From: Lepidostoma basale
Lineage: Eukaryota; Arthropoda; Insecta; Trichoptera; Lepidostomatidae
Assembly: GCA_022606425.2 (NCBI GenBank)
Contig: JAHDVF020000435.1
Coordinates: 36,313-100,312 of the forward strand
Reading direction: 5' to 3'
Length of the DNA stretch: 64,000 nucleotides
Positions 9,218 through 20,084 of the stretch are shown one piece after another (positions within the stretch are counted from its first letter, which is position 1; the number at the start of each line of letters is the position of its first letter). A model generated the notes under the pieces. That model was not told the origin of the DNA. It was given only the letters and a program-made list of their open reading frames with translations, and did no database searches. A program made the translations under genes and the position numbers.

Positions 9218-9334
9218 CTTTAAACCATAGCTTTTTTTTTTAAATACTAATACCAAGGATTGAAATCAATGATATTAGAATTTATGTTTACAATCTTCTA
9301 TGTGAGCAGAAAATAGCTCATTATTATGAAGAAG

Positions 9335-9425
9335 GAATCTGGTCGTGTTCAGGCTTGAACCCAAGTCCCCTGGATCAAGAGCCAAGAGTTTTATCCCCTA
9401 GACCACCACCCAAATTAATTTGTCA
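9335..9425 (-). repeat. tRNA-like sequence, probably a SINE head
   Basis: On the minus strand: TGGTCTAGGGG (box A-like) and, about 35 bases on, GGGTTCAAGCC (box B-like). Arm pairing is poor, with an 8-base anticodon loop, so a working tRNA is unlikely. It differs from the other SINE family here. Confidence 0.45.
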
Positions 9426-9704
9426 AGGTCCATGTTTTTATACCGAAGAAAAAGACTTATAGCACGTAACAACGAACTATTCTCATTCGCAATTCACATG
9501 AAGATGAACCATATATTTTTAATTTAACAAACACACCAGAATCTAAACATTCTATTTATATTTTCTTAACCGATAACATTCGTATATTATCTACAGAACT
9601 AAACGAGTCCTAGTGGGTTAATTATACCATACACACAAATTTTCAGTTTACGCTACTGTGAATTGAAACAAACTGATATGAAAAGTAGAAACATTTGATA
9701 ATGA

Positions 9705-9990
9705 TAATTGTTTCTTGAACATTGATGTCAAACTCCACATCAAATAATAAAACGTCTGCTTTTTAGAAGTTTTATTATATTTCGTCTGTCCAAGGCATAA
9801 TCAAATATTAATTCATATCTTATATTAATTAAATGTTAGTAACATTTAATAATAACTTACACAGGCAAGTAATAAATAGACCTTTTTAGTCGTATTATTC
9901 ATTTGATAATGTCTCAGAAAGGCGAAACATGTCATTCCCATAAATTGTAATAATACTTCTAGAAAACGGACGTTTTCATTTGTATTAATT
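9705..9990. repeat. Pal-B palindromic element, with internal expansion
   Basis: Left part 'ttgaacattgatgtcaaact', 'aaaacgtctgctttttagaag'-type arm; right part 'aaaggcgaaacatgtcattc', 'acttctagaaaacggacgtt'. The centre holds several extra inverted 'atttgataat' and 'aatgttagtaacattt' repeats. Confidence 0.6.
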
Positions 9991-10080
9991 GTGTAAATAA
10001 ACCTTAATTTAAAAATCGAATAACCTTACTACGTACGATTAAATTCCAGTTATTAACAATGTAATAATTTTTAAATAATT

Positions 10081-10235
10081 ATTAAATTAAACGATATTTT
10101 TTAACTACTTCCACTTTTGTCTCTATTTCGACAGACAGTCTGTTGATGCCAGCGGGCCTGGCTAAACAGGTCGTTGTCGAAATAAAGTCAAAAGTGGAAG
10201 TGGTTTAATTACATCGTTTTATTTAATTATTATTT
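10081..10235. repeat. Pal-D palindromic element
   Basis: Arms 'ttaactacttccacttttg' and 'caaaagtggaagtggttt' type. The loop side holds 'ctgttgatgccagcgggcct' followed by 'ggctaaacaggtcg', a decayed version of the GAA-ACCGGT-C module seen in better shape at 30.74 kb. Confidence 0.65.
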
Positions 10236-10299
10236 AAAATGAACTACCATCAAGAGATTTCAGTAAAATCATTTGATTATCTTAATCATTTTTACATTA

Positions 10300-10372
10300 G
10301 AATTCACGTGAAAATAAAATGGCGATAGATTAGCTACCTATTACTTGTCAAAAGAATTAATGTAATAGCCAA
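10300..10372 (+). mobile_element. SINE fragment (body only)
   Basis: Carries 'aaaatggcgatagattagct' and 'acctattac', the body of the tRNA-SINE; the head is missing. It adjoins a LINE-A fragment. Confidence 0.7.
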
Positions 10373-10375
10373 AAT

Positions 10376-10725
10376 GATGAAGAATAATGAAGTAAGAAAG
10401 AAATGTGAGGCGGATAAATGCGTGATAAATAAAATTAAGAAAGGGTCACTACGATGGTTTGGACATATGGAAAGAATGGATGAGGGAATAATGGTTTAAA
10501 AGATATATATAAGTAGTGTGAATGGAAAAGAAGTCGAGGAAGGCCAATGAAGACACGCATGACCAAATTAATTAACAACTAATGGCTTCCATGTTCGAAG
10601 ATGGAACAATCGACGAGTGTGCATGTCACGATGTTAGTTATGGCAGGATAGAACAATGTAGCGATATTCCATCCTGCCTACCCCTCCGTGGAAACGGCGT
10701 GATGGTTAGTTAGTTAGTTAATTGT
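10376..10725 (+). pseudogene. LINE-A 3' fragment
   Basis: Reads through the RWFGHMERMDE region, a degenerate GRPRK stretch and the 3' end 'aaacggcgtgatggttagtt' with a GTTA tail. Several stops and frameshifts. Confidence 0.8.
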
Positions 10726-10863
10726 CGTATAAATATTTTCAATAAATATATTAGCTATCACGTATGCTCCAATAACATAACAATATTAGAAGTTTACAAA
10801 ATACGAATAAAAATATATGTATTCTAGAAGTTTAATTGTATTTTAATTTCTGGGAACGTCTTA

Positions 10864-11136
10864 AAGGCGGGCCACACTGTGATAAACAAGCTGGTTTGAA
10901 ACCAAAATTTGTATACTGAATGTTATTACTCAAACTTAAACCATGTTCTAGACGTAGTAAAAACGTCGATTTTAGTTAAACCGCGGATGTTTCTGCATAC
11001 GGTTATCCTTTCAAACTATTCAACAAACATGGTACGTTTATCTCTCTTCCTCGCATTATTTTACCCGGCGTAGAATGAGATAGATAGTCTGGCTCGTTGG
11101 TTGGAAACCGATGTTTATCACAGTCTGGCCCGCCTT
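10864..11136. mobile_element. MITE with 26-bp inverted ends and TTA duplication
   Basis: Left end AAGGCGGGCCACACTGTGAT and right end (inverted) AAGGCGGGCCAGACTGTGAT, each continuing AAACA, flanked by TTA (10861-10863, 11137-11139). A 3-bp TTA duplication suggests PIF/Harbinger; this class call is an inference. It is 273 bp and non-coding. Confidence 0.75.
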
Positions 11137-11219
11137 TTACTAAGGCATCGTTATATTTTATAGTGGTAAATATAATAATAATCATTATAATGTAAAGCAT
11201 GTAATTTTATATAATATAA

Positions 11220-11450
11220 ATAAATAAATAATACGAATAAAAACGTATGTTTTATAAAAACTTTATCATATTTTATGTAAGTGACATGTTTCGCCTTGCT
11301 AAAACATTATCAATGTAACATGTCAATATCGAAAAGTGTCAATCCTACAAAATATAAAAAAATATGCCTTTTCATTCGCATTAATTATTTGATATGAATA
11401 TAACATCATTGTTCAATAAATATAATAAAACTTCTCAAAATTAATATGTT
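11220..11450. repeat. Pal-B palindromic element, decayed
   Basis: 'aatacgaataaaaacgtatg', 'agtgacatgtttcgccttgc' on the left; a right arm with 'atatgccttttcattcgcat' and 'aacatcattgttcaat'. Confidence 0.6.
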
Positions 11451-11499
11451 TTCTTTAACATCAAATTATCCTTCGATGTTTCACTTTATTAAAACTAAG

Positions 11500-11990
11500 T
11501 AATCATCACGCCGCCTCCCCGAGGGGGTGGGCAAAAAGAATGGAACGCCACACTGTTCTGTCCTGACATACTTCTCTCGATTCCTCTACATTCATACATC
11601 TTGTCATCCACGCACGTCGATTCCTCCGATTCCTCACGTGACCGACATTCAATATTTGATTGATTTGATCGTGCCACGTTTTCCTCGGCCTTCTTTTGTT
11701 TCTAGCTCCGTTCACACCGTTAACATATATCATCTTTACCATTCTGTCTTCACTCATTCTCTCCACGTGTCCAAACCAGCTTGATGACCCTTTCATTATT
11801 TTGTTCATAACACTTTCATTCGCACCACATGCACTTCTTATACTTGCATTTGACACTCTATCATATACAGATCATATACAGATTTACCACACATTCGTCT
11901 TAGAGATCTCATTTCTACTGCATTTATTCTACTTTAATCCTTCTTTTGCTAGTTCCATGCTTCATTTCTATGCATAAGGGTCGGCATTTT
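11500..11990 (-). pseudogene. LINE-A2 3' fragment
   Basis: Minus-strand frame of 116 residues (11506-11856): SSWFGHVERMSEDRMVK, NGARNKRRPRKTWHDQI, RACMTRCMNVEESREVCQDR, WRSILFAHPLGEAA, stop. The stop falls in 'GCGTGATG', only a few bases from the element's 3' end. Upstream RT sequence to 11990 is frameshifted. Confidence 0.88.
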
Positions 11991-12440
11991 ATTAAAGTAT
12001 TCTTTATTCAAAATTCTCTATACCAATTTTATAAAGCTATAGTATATATTTTGTTTTCACGTTATTTTAGGTGTGTAAATATAATACAAAATTTATTTTA
12101 AAGGTTCACCGTTAAGGCTTATATTAAAATAGGATCAAAAGAGTTTTTGACTGATTTAGTAGGTTTTTCAAGACAGGCGCGATTTATTATAGGAATATTT
12201 TTAAATAACGCACGTATCAGAACTTATCACCTCCATTATGTATGGATGCGCGCCCCAGGACACGACATAAGCAGAGAAGTGTGATAAATGTTATAGAGAC
12301 GAGATAACTTATATAAGTATTCACGGAAAGAAAAATAATGACAGATTCCGAACACAAATCATTCTAAATATTAAGAGACAGTATTTGAAATACGTTTTTT
12401 GGAAATCATGAAATAAAAAATTAAGATAGGCGGTGTTTTA
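11991..12440. other. No recognised feature
   Basis: AT-rich and unassigned, apart from a short GC-rich patch near 12240-12270. Confidence 0.5.
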
Positions 12441-12444
12441 TTAC

Positions 12445-12600
12445 GAAACTAACTAACTAAACTTCGAAGGGATGGGCAGAAAAAAATAACTGCCACACTG
12501 TTATTATCTGCCAAATTTCTCTCACCTCTTTAACATTCATACATCGTGCCACGCACGCACGTCGATATCTACGACTCCTCACGTGGCCAACATTTAATAT
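12445..12600 (-). pseudogene. LINE-A 3' end fragment
   Basis: Carries the inverted 'actaactaac' tail, the degenerate 'ctgccacactgtt' segment, 'ttcatacatcgtgcca' and 'cacgtggccaacat'. It stops abruptly at the LINE-F junction. Confidence 0.7.
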
Positions 12601-12908
12601 TTGTCCCCCTTGGTAGTATGATAGCAGGCTCGGAAGGTACGGAGGAAGATGTAGCCAGCAAACTCAACAAGGCAAGGAGAGCTTTCGCTATGCTTCGCCC
12701 TATATGGCGTTCCAGTATCATTTCGAGAAAGTTCAAACTCCAAATATTCAGCAGTAGCATTAAAAGCATACTGCTGTACGGATGTGAGATTTGGAAATCT
12801 ACCGCGGAAGTTATTGGTAAACTCCAGGTGTTTTTAAACAGGTGCCTTCGCTCAATATTCTAGATCTATTGGCCCCAAACAGTGTCAAATGCCGTTCTCT
12901 GGACCATA
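12601..12908 (+). pseudogene. LINE-F fragment (RT C-terminal region)
   Basis: About 90 codons: EEDVASKLNKARRAFAMLRPIWRS, then KFKLQIFSSSIKSILLYGCEIWKS and KLQVFLNRCLRSIF. This is a widespread LINE C-terminal pattern. It is frameshifted after NRCLRSIF. A second, longer copy is on the minus strand at 53.5-54.4 kb. Confidence 0.8.
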
Positions 12909-12914
12909 ATTAAT

Positions 12915-13380
12915 ATAAATTCTACTGCACAGTCTTCAAAGCGCAACATGGAATGGCTCCAAATTATATATCCGAACTCTGTATAACGGAGAGCCTAAAT
13001 ACAAGGAAATCCACACTTAGCTCGGCGAACTCCGCGGCAATAGGAAGATTAGTTGAGCCAAAGCGTTGCCATAGTACAAATTTCGGGGATCGAGCGTTTG
13101 CGGTAGCCGGTCTATCAGCTTGGAACAATCTTCCTTTACACCTCAGATGCATAAATGATCCGACGGACTCATTATTCACGGATCAGATTCATATTTCATA
13201 CCCAATTTAAAACTTGCATATATTGTTATATTATAATTTCTAATCGATCGCGAATATCAATCAGATGCAGCGTTCACATTTAGATTTAAAACACGTCTTA
13301 ATGCACCTTTGAGGAGATTACATCACAAAAACGGCGCTTTTAAAGTTAGCATATTATTATTATTATTATTATTATTAACC
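12915..13380 (+). pseudogene. LINE-C (CR1/L2-like) 3' end, copy 1
   Basis: Reads (F)KAQHGMAPNYISELC, RKSTLSSANSAAIGRLVEPKRC, FGDRAFAVAGLSAWNNLPLHLRCIND, then the 3' UTR and a (TTA)n tail at about 13350-13378. The APSYIS...GDRAFSVAGP.AWN.LP pattern is usual at CR1/L2-type LINE C-termini. It faces an inverted copy tail to tail. Confidence 0.82.
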
Positions 13381-13424
13381 TAATGGATTGTCCATACTGT
13401 ACACTCCTTTTTTTTGTCAATGAT

Positions 13425-13925
13425 AATAATAATAATAATATGCTAACTTTTAAAGCGCCGTTTTTGTGATGTAATCACCTCAAGGGCGCATTAAGACGTG
13501 TTTTAAATCTAAAAATCTAAATGTGACCGCTTAAAAACGATCGGTTTAAAAGTATAGTAGAACAAAGTATAAATGTTTAAATTGGGTATGAAATATGAAA
13601 AAGATGGGTTTTCAATTTAGATCTGAAATCTGTCGGATCATTTATGCATCTAAGGTGTGAAGGGAGATTGTTCCAAGCTGATGGACCGGCTACCGCGAAC
13701 GCTCGATTACCGAAATTTGTACTGGGGCAACGCTTCGGCTCAACTAATCTTCCTATTGCTGAGGAGTTCGCCGAGCAAAGTGTGGATTTCCTTGAATTCA
13801 GATATATAACTTGGTGCCATTCCATGTAGCGCTTTGAAGACTGTCCAGCAGAGTTTATACTGGATTCTTTCTGGACTTTTAAGCCAGTGAAGTTCTTTGA
13901 GATGTTGTGTTATATGGGACTTTTT
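13425..13925 (-). pseudogene. LINE-C (CR1/L2-like) 3' end, copy 2, inverted
   Basis: Mirror of copy 1 with a slightly longer 5' part: HITQHLKELHWLKSPERIQYK and TVFKALHGMAPSYI precede RKSTLCSANSSAIGRLVEPKRC and GNRAFAVAGPSAWNNLPSHLRCIND. It also ends in an ATA/TTA tail (13422-13440). The arms differ at many positions, so this is probably two insertions rather than one recent inversion. Confidence 0.82.
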
Positions 13926-14261
13926 TGGAGTATAAGGACTAATATCTCATTTTGTTTTGTCTTTGTGGTGTAGGATTTGGCTGATTTTATTTTCTCAAAT
14001 GGCGTCGGGTGTTTTAGTAATACGACACGTTGGGGTACCATTCTCGTCCATACCCATTTAAGTAATTAGAATCCAACATGAGGAATTCGTCAAAATTACA
14101 GTGATGGGTACATTTAATAAGAAATTTGTATAAAAGATTCAATATACGATGTTTTCAGATGCTTTTTATGTATATCTTCTAAGAAAACTAATAACGTTTT
14201 AAGAAATGATGTAAATATTCTCGATAAGAAGGTTTGCAATAATAAAAACACGACAAAAAGT
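13926..14261. other. No recognised feature
   Basis: Unassigned sequence, with no ORF above 60 codons and no repeat landmark. Confidence 0.5.
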
Positions 14262-15090
14262 TAAAGGGTGTTTTTTTTTAAAGTATACAAATTTATATTA
14301 TAAAAAAACACATTAAAATAATTTTAATGTCTATGATATTGATATTTTTTAATAGATAAACTTATGCTATTATTGTTTAAATATAATTTCGGGCATATAA
14401 ACGCCACGGTTAGCTCGAATGAAGCACAATCGTGAAGTCCAATTTTCGACAACTTTATCGAGCAACTGGGCCGTATACCGGCAATAATGCGGCGAATGTT
14501 GACTTTCAAATGGTCCAACGTCACTGGTTTACCAGCATATACTAGTGACTTCGCATAACCCCAAAGAAAGACAAGTAAGCTGATGGTGTGAGATCACACA
14601 ATCGTGGAGGCCAGTTCACAGGTCTATTACGTGAAATTATGCGCTCACCAAACGTTTTCCGCAATAAATTGATGGTGGCACCCGCCGTGTGGCATGTTGC
14701 GCCATCTTGTTGAAACCACAGCTCTGTCACATCAATGCCATTCAAATGAGGTACGAAGAAATCAGTAATCATGGTTCTGTAGCGCTCTCCATTTACCATA
14801 ACATTCTGGCCGGTATCGTCTTTAAAAAAATATGGGCCAATGATTCCACCCGCCCTTAAAGCACACCAAACAGTGACTTTTAATGAATGTAAGGGCGTTT
14901 CGACAAAGACTTCTGGATTTTCTTCACTCCAAATTTGGGAATTCTGCTAATTGACATAGCCATTTAACAAAAAATGTGCCTCATCGGTGAACAAAATTTT
15001 GCGTTGAAAAAGAGGATCAAGCTGAATATTGTTTTCGGTCCATTCACCGAACCTACGACGCGCATAATGGTCACGCGGTTTCAAACACAC
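14262..15090 (-). pseudogene. maT/mariner-superfamily transposase, decayed
   Basis: Minus-strand fragments in order: PRDHYARRRFGEWTEN, KILFTDEAHFLLNGYVN (first catalytic D), an in-frame TAG at 14947-14949, IWSEENPEVFVETPL, GGIIGPYFFKDDTG, ELWFQQDGATCHTA (second D), NRPVNWPPRLCDLTP, then the terminal SFELTVAFICPKL region. The third acidic residue expected just after CDLTP is replaced (PSAYLSFFG), so the triad is broken. With the stop codon, this makes the copy inactive. The 3' end carries 'aaagggtgttttttttta', shared with ends at 39.7, 59.5 and 61.1 kb. It belongs to the IS630/Tc1/mariner superfamily; the maT label is my best guess. Confidence 0.85.
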
Positions 15091-15175
15091 ACAATTTATT
15101 TTTTATCAAAATTGGTCCAGCCGTTTAGGAGGAGTTCAACTACATACGCTCGTGCATAAGAATTATGTATATAAT
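15085..15175 (-). repeat. Short fragment with 'ctaaacggctggaccaattt'
   Basis: On the minus strand the string 'acgagcgtatgtagttgaac' precedes 'ggctggaccaatttt'. Similar wording marks a common insect repeat; the class is unknown here. Confidence 0.35.
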
Positions 15176-15464
15176 GATAGCGCTTTTATGACAATAAAAA
15201 TATCTAAGTGGGTAATGAAATTTCGGGTTTGTTAAGTGGGCCTGTTCCGAATGGTTGACGATTGCTGGTCTTGCCAAGATTTCGTTAGCTGTTAAATAAC
15301 GTTACAGTCAAAATAAATTATATAAATCATATTTAAAAGTTATTTATGGGAGTAGTTCATAGTGGATGCCTGAACGAACATTGGTGTTGAACAAAAGGCT
15401 GGTGGGGTAAAAATGTAAACGGTGCTTAATTGAACTTAGTTATTGGAAACAAAATAAAAATATA

Positions 15465-15720
15465 TTATTGGTGCTAAAATTCAAAACACTGTTATAATAT
15501 CACTATTTCTTTTTATTCACTAAGAGTGTCGCGACAGCTGTTTCGCTAACCGATATTGGCATCACCAGGTGTTACAATAAACTAAAAACTGATGATGCCA
15601 ACATCAGCTGTCGCGACACTCTCAGTGAAGAAAAAGAAATTGTGATACTATAACAGTGTTTTAAATTTTAACAGTAATAATATTAAAGTATCATGGTGTT
15701 TCGGCCAAAACAATGGACTA
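15465..15720. repeat. Pal-A palindromic element
   Basis: Outer arm 'aaaacactgttataatatcac' and its inverse; inner arms 'gtcgcgacagctgtttcgct' and 'cagctgtcgcgacactc'. The right arm has lost the stem II second half. It ends with the conserved 'gtgtttcggccaaaacaatg'. Other copies: 20.57, 25.85, 37.83, 41.4, 57.4 and 60.24 kb. Confidence 0.78.
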
Positions 15721-15807
15721 TTTAAAAAAATATTCTAATAATCGAAATTGAAGTGAAGCAAGCGACAGAAGACTAATAAGAGCAGTATAAATGCGGTTGA
15801 TATCATA

Positions 15808-15990
15808 TTAAATACGAATGAAAACGTCTGTTTTATAGAAGTTTAATTATATTTTATAGGAATGACATGTTTTGTCTTGTAATCATCAGTGTGATGTTTT
15901 ATAAAGGCGAAATATATCATTTCCATAAAATGTAGCTTGTAGAAAATATATGTTTTCATTTGTATTAATTATTTAATTGTAATTTTACTT
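15808..15990. repeat. Pal-B palindromic element
   Basis: 'atacgaatgaaaacgtctg', 'aggaatgacatgttttgtc' and inverted 'aaaggcgaaatatatcattt', 'atgttttcatttgtattaat'. Confidence 0.7.
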
Positions 15991-16044
15991 CCCTGTTTAA
16001 GAAACAATAAATAATACGTAGATATCCCTTAGACGTGTGTGTGT

Positions 16045-16275
16045 GGTAAAATGATGAATGATAGAATTTCAAATGTTGATATCAAGAAAAAACGTAGAAC
16101 GGATGAAAGTATTATGAACAAAATAATAAAACGATCACTATGTTTGTTTGGTCTTTGGAACGCAGAGTATGAAGAAATAATTGCTTTAAAATGTTTATGA
16201 TATCGTTGTGAATGGAGTGTGGATTAGATTAGAGGTAGACCAAGAGAAAACATGGCAATAGCAAATAAATAAATT
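16045..16275 (+). pseudogene. LINE-A1 fragment, strongly decayed
   Basis: 'gatagaatttcaaatgttgat', 'attatgaacaaaataataaa' and 'aggtagaccaagagaaaaca' follow the order of the LINE-A C-terminus, with many substitutions. Confidence 0.65.
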
Positions 16276-16289
16276 TTTTAAGGTCCGCA

Positions 16290-16905
16290 ACAACAACAGC
16301 AAACCATCACGCCGTTTCCCCGGAAGGGGTAGGCAGAGAGAATGGACCGCCACACTATTCTATCCTGACATACCTTTCTAGATTCCTCCACATTCATACA
16401 GTGAGTCATACACGCACGTGGATTCTTCCGGCTTCTAACAAGACCAACCTTTAAAATTTGATTTATTTGGTCTTGCCATATTTTCCTCGGACTACCTCGA
16501 CTCCGTACTCTATTTACATGGTTTACGTATACTTTGTTAACCATTATTTTTTACCCATAGGCTCATGATTTCATAATTTTGTTCATAATACCATCTTCCG
16601 CCCTACATTCCTTTCTAATATAATAAAAGCATTTGAGATGCTGTCGTACATCGTTCTACCACACATACGTCATCTCTACCGCATTTATTCTACTCTCATA
16701 TTTCTTCTGCCAGTTTCATGCTTCGCTTCCATACATAAGGGTTGGGAACAGAATTGCATTGTGAACGGCCATTTTCGCTTTCATAGATAAATTCTTGTTT
16801 CCAATAACTATTTGTAAAGCTCCATTCACTTTGTTACCCCCACCAACCCTTCTTTCAACATCAATATGAACATGTTACCTTAATAACACCTTTGACTTTC
16901 CGACA
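16290..16905 (-). pseudogene. LINE-A1 3' half
   Basis: GTTG-type tail at the left (16290-16310), then inverted coding sequence: VNHVNRVRSRGSPRKIW, RACMTHCMNVEESRKVCQDR, WRSILSAYPF. Upstream RT material reaches the YLGSMF region near 16870. Several frameshifts. Confidence 0.85.
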
Positions 16906-16944
16906 TTCATCATTAAATTGTTTGACTCGCATACCTCATACATT

Positions 16945-17095
16945 ATTAGGTCCGCAATGTTAAAAAAACGAGGAATCGACTTGTTTGTGTGACTCGAATG
17001 AATGTGGAGGAACTGAAATATGTTAGTCAGGATAGGATAGGGCGGTTGAATAATTCTGCCTACCCCACCGGGAAAAACGTTATGATGGTTTGTCA
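16945..17095 (+). pseudogene. LINE-A fragment, inverted against its neighbour
   Basis: Reads the last 40 codons and 3' end ('tctgcctaccccaccgggaa', 'gatggtttgt'). The neighbouring minus copy breaks near 16905 in the NVGKSK region. Confidence 0.7.
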
Positions 17096-17194
17096 TTGTT
17101 CTTATATAAAATCAATATATTTGTTTAAATTTACGAAACTTGTAGTAGTGATTTTTTAAATTAATTAAAACTAATTAAAACTATGGTATTTAAT

Positions 17195-17290
17195 TACTAA
17201 TTCCTCATTTCGAAAGCGACCGGTTTCGCCAGGTTTGCTTATTTTGACAGACGTTGTTGATCTACGCAAACCTGTTTATTTTATAAAGTT
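17195..17290. repeat. Pal-D fragment
   Basis: 'aaagcgaccggtttcgccag' and 'ttttgacagacgttgttga' match one arm of Pal-D; the partner arm is degenerate. Confidence 0.55.
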
Positions 17291-17329
17291 AATATCATTT
17301 TTATATGCATTATTTAAAATTTATTTATT

Positions 17330-17545
17330 ATTTCTTGAACAATTTTATAAATCTCCATATCAAATAAATAATATGAATTAAAAAGTCTGCTTCTAGAAGT
17401 TATATTATATGTTATGTGAATGACATGTTTCGCCTGTATAAAGCATTATTAAATGTCATTTAATAAAGGATTAGACAGGCGATACATGCCATTTATATAA
17501 AATATAATAACACTTCTAAAAACAGACATTTTAATTCGTATTAAT
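17330..17545. repeat. Pal-B palindromic element
   Basis: Complete but diverged: 'atgaattaaaaagtctgctt', 'gaatgacatgtttcgcctg', and inverse 'acaggcgatacatgccattt', 'acagacattttaattcgtat'. Confidence 0.72.
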
Positions 17546-18015
17546 TTCAAAATTTCAAATATTCGAATTTTAAACAAAACAGTCCTTCCATGACTCCACT
17601 TAAAAACGTGGTTAGTCCGTTATGTTTTTTTCCCGTTTGATAGTACAATTTCATTGATTTCCTGTTTTAAAACATCTTCATTTTACTACTGACAAAAATA
17701 CTTCAAAAAAAACAAATAAAAATCGACCTTGCTAACAATAAACCAAACAAAACTCTACTATTTTATAACCGAAGCATTCGGCCATAAAATTTTACAGCTT
17801 CCTTCATTATTACAATATTTTTAAATTTGGAATCTAAATTAAATAAAAGCACTCTTAAAAGTAATTTTTAATTATTAAAGTTCCAACATTCGAAAGTGCC
17901 CGTATTTAACGACATTTTAAAACAATAAAAAATCGACTCTCGAAGAATGTTTTTAATGGAGTTAGCATTTGAATATTTTTTTTAATAATTTTTTATTCTC
18001 TATTCAACTGATACC
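17546..18015. other. No recognised feature
   Basis: AT-rich stretch with poly-A and poly-T runs, no ORF and no known repeat. Confidence 0.5.
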
Positions 18016-18017
18016 TA

Positions 18018-18160
18018 AAAACTAACTAACTAACCATCACGCCGTCTCGCTGAAAGGGTAGGCAGAAAGAATGAAATGTCACACTTTTACTGATGCGGCA
18101 CTTCATCCTTCTCTTTTCGCCCCGCGGGAGACGCGATGTGATGGGTTGCGAACCTCAGTT
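18018..18160 (-). repeat. LINE-A 3' terminus joined to a segment shared with 34.9 kb
   Basis: The inverted LINE-A tail (18018-18090) is followed by 'gcggcacttcatccttctct' and 'cgcgggagacgcgatgtgat', which recurs inverted at about 34925-35010, also next to a LINE-A end. It may be a LINE-A variant 3' end. Confidence 0.6.
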
Positions 18161-18244
18161 TTAATCACTAAATAACGAAACATTGTTTTTATGTTATTTA
18201 CAAAATTTACAATATTCGATTTTCCAGCATATCTTTATAACAAT

Positions 18245-18850
18245 ACTATCTAACTAACCATCATGCCATTTCCCCGGAGGGGTAGGCAGAGAGGATAGAT
18301 CGCCACAATTCTCTGTCCTGGCATACCTCTCGAGCTTCCTCTAAATTCATAAATCGTACCATGCACATCATCATCAGCCGTCTGCCATCCACTGCTGAAT
18401 GTAGGCCTCTCCCAAAGCCCGCCACCGCCCCCTGTGCATTGCCGCTCCCATCCATCTATGTCCAGCAATCCTCTTCAGATCGTCGGTTCATCGGGCAGTA
18501 CCACGCACGCACGTCGATTATTCCGACTTCGAATGTGACCGCCTTTTAGTAATTGATTAATTTGGTCATGCCATGTTTTCCTCGGTCGTCCTCGGCTTCT
18601 TTTTCCACTCACGCTGCTTGTGTACAACTTTTTAACCATTCTACTCTCATCCATTCGTTCCATATGTCCAAATCATCTCAGGGATCCTTTTTTAATCCAT
18701 TTTATCCATGATGCAGTCATCTGCCTTACATTTCTTTCTTATTTCATCGTTCGGTATTCTATCATACAACGTTTTCTCGCACATTATTCTATGTGATCTC
18801 ATTTCTACGGCGTTTATCCTTCTTTTGCCAGCTCCAAGCTTCACTGTATT
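18245..18850 (-). pseudogene. LINE-A1 3' half, carrying a LINE-D insertion
   Basis: Inverted LINE-A: tail 'ctaactaacc', RPRKTWHDQINQLL, GKRSRGRPRK, ERMDESRMVKKLY, then RT-side sequence with frameshifts. It is split by a 131-bp LINE-D end at 18367-18497. Confidence 0.85.
18367..18497 (-). mobile_element. LINE-D 3' end inserted in LINE-A
   Basis: Reads DLKRIAGH, MDGSGNAQG..GGLWERPTFSS, a diverged 'RALGEAYIQQW'-type ending, then an (ATG)n-like tail (inverted 'atcatcatc'). Flanked by GTACCATGCAC (18356-18366) and GTACCACGCAC (18498-18508), an 11-bp target duplication with one mismatch. Confidence 0.72.
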
Positions 18851-19120
18851 TTTCAGAAGTTTTATTACATGTTATATAATTTAATGTTTTGCTTGCTAGG
18901 GCATTATCAAATAATTTATTTGACAATGATTTAGCAAGGCGAGACATGTCGATCCCACAAGACATAATAAAACTTCTAGAAAAAAGACTTTTTTTTCGTA
19001 ATTATTGTGTTTTAAAGAGACATTTTATAATGCCTTAAAAAGCCGATACATGTCATACCCATTTAATACAATAAGACTTCTAGAAACAGATAACAGATGT
19101 TTTCATTCGTATTAATTATT
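18845..19120. repeat. Pal-B palindromic element plus an extra half copy
   Basis: 18855-18990 is a palindrome ('ttttgcttgctagggcatta' against 'tagcaaggcgagacatgtcg'). A second right arm follows at 19020-19120 ('aaaagccgatacatgtcata', 'gttttcattcgtattaatta'). Confidence 0.7.
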
Positions 19121-19121
19121 T

Positions 19122-19445
19122 AATCAAATCAAATCAAATCAGCTTTTTTTCTCAAAAGATATTACAAACAACAATTATAGTTTAAGGCATCTATTGAGAA
19201 CAGGTTAAACATAAAAAATATTTATTACCAGGAACACATGAGAGATGGTTCGACATTAGGAATACATAATACTCTCCAAAGTCAAGAGTATTTGTCTTCT
19301 GAACGTACTTTCACGAAAATGAAAGACGTCGATCTCCGAAGCGACCATGTTCAGCAGTTTTATTGCTCTCCCCACCGGCATCACCAGAGGCAGGTTGGTT
19401 CTGCATGCTGGGAGATAAAACAGTCTGTGCTGAAAATATGTATAA
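19122..19445 (-). pseudogene. LINE-B 3' end
   Basis: (TTTGA)n tail (inverted 'aatcaaatcaaatcaaatca'), short 3' UTR, then the end of the LINE-B protein (SEIDVFH.S..FRRQ). Only about 330 bp. Confidence 0.8.
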
Positions 19446-20084
19446 TATGTACTTCTACATCACAATTCAAGTAACAATAAGTTTTCATTCATATTAATTA
19501 TTTAATATGCAGTTTTACATAATTGTTCAAGACACAATAAACTATTCTTTTTTGATAAAGCTACATCTAGAAGAAACAGGAATTTGAAATCTTTATTTAA
19601 AAAATATGAATTAATTTACTATCACGCCATATCACCGAAAAGCTTGAGTAGAGACGATGGTTTATCCATATTATAATTCTGACACATTTCTAAAAGATCT
19701 TTTAAGTTCATACATCGTATTGTGCACGCTCAAATGCGCGATTTTTTTTTAATTGATTTGATTTATTGAAGTTCAAAAACATTATATACTTGGAACACAA
19801 TAAGCAAGCGTTTTAAAATTTAAAAGATATATTTTCAATTTGTTTGGCAATCAAGAATCAGTTCGTTGCCAGAAAATTGTAAACGTGTAATAAATATCTA
19901 CGAGTATGCATACATTATCCTACTACATGTCCCAAAATTACGAAACTAAACATTCATTAATTTCAATTAAAGCTCTTCCTTTGTCAATTTAAAACTATTT
20001 TGAAAACATAATTTCTAAACACATTGTTTTCGGACATTTAAATGTAAACCTATTGGTTTGGATATACTGAACACATAAAGAACG
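19446..20084. other. Mostly unassigned; weak LINE-A trace at 19615-19740
   Basis: 19615-19740 (minus) has 'ctatcacgccatatcaccga', 'ttcatacatcgtattgtgca', a decayed LINE-A end. A TTTGAT-type remnant follows near 19755. The remainder holds nothing I recognise. Confidence 0.45.

Noticed and set aside
9335..9425. Functional tRNA gene
   Set aside because: Box A and B resemble a tRNA, but the arms pair poorly and the anticodon loop has eight bases; better read as a SINE head.
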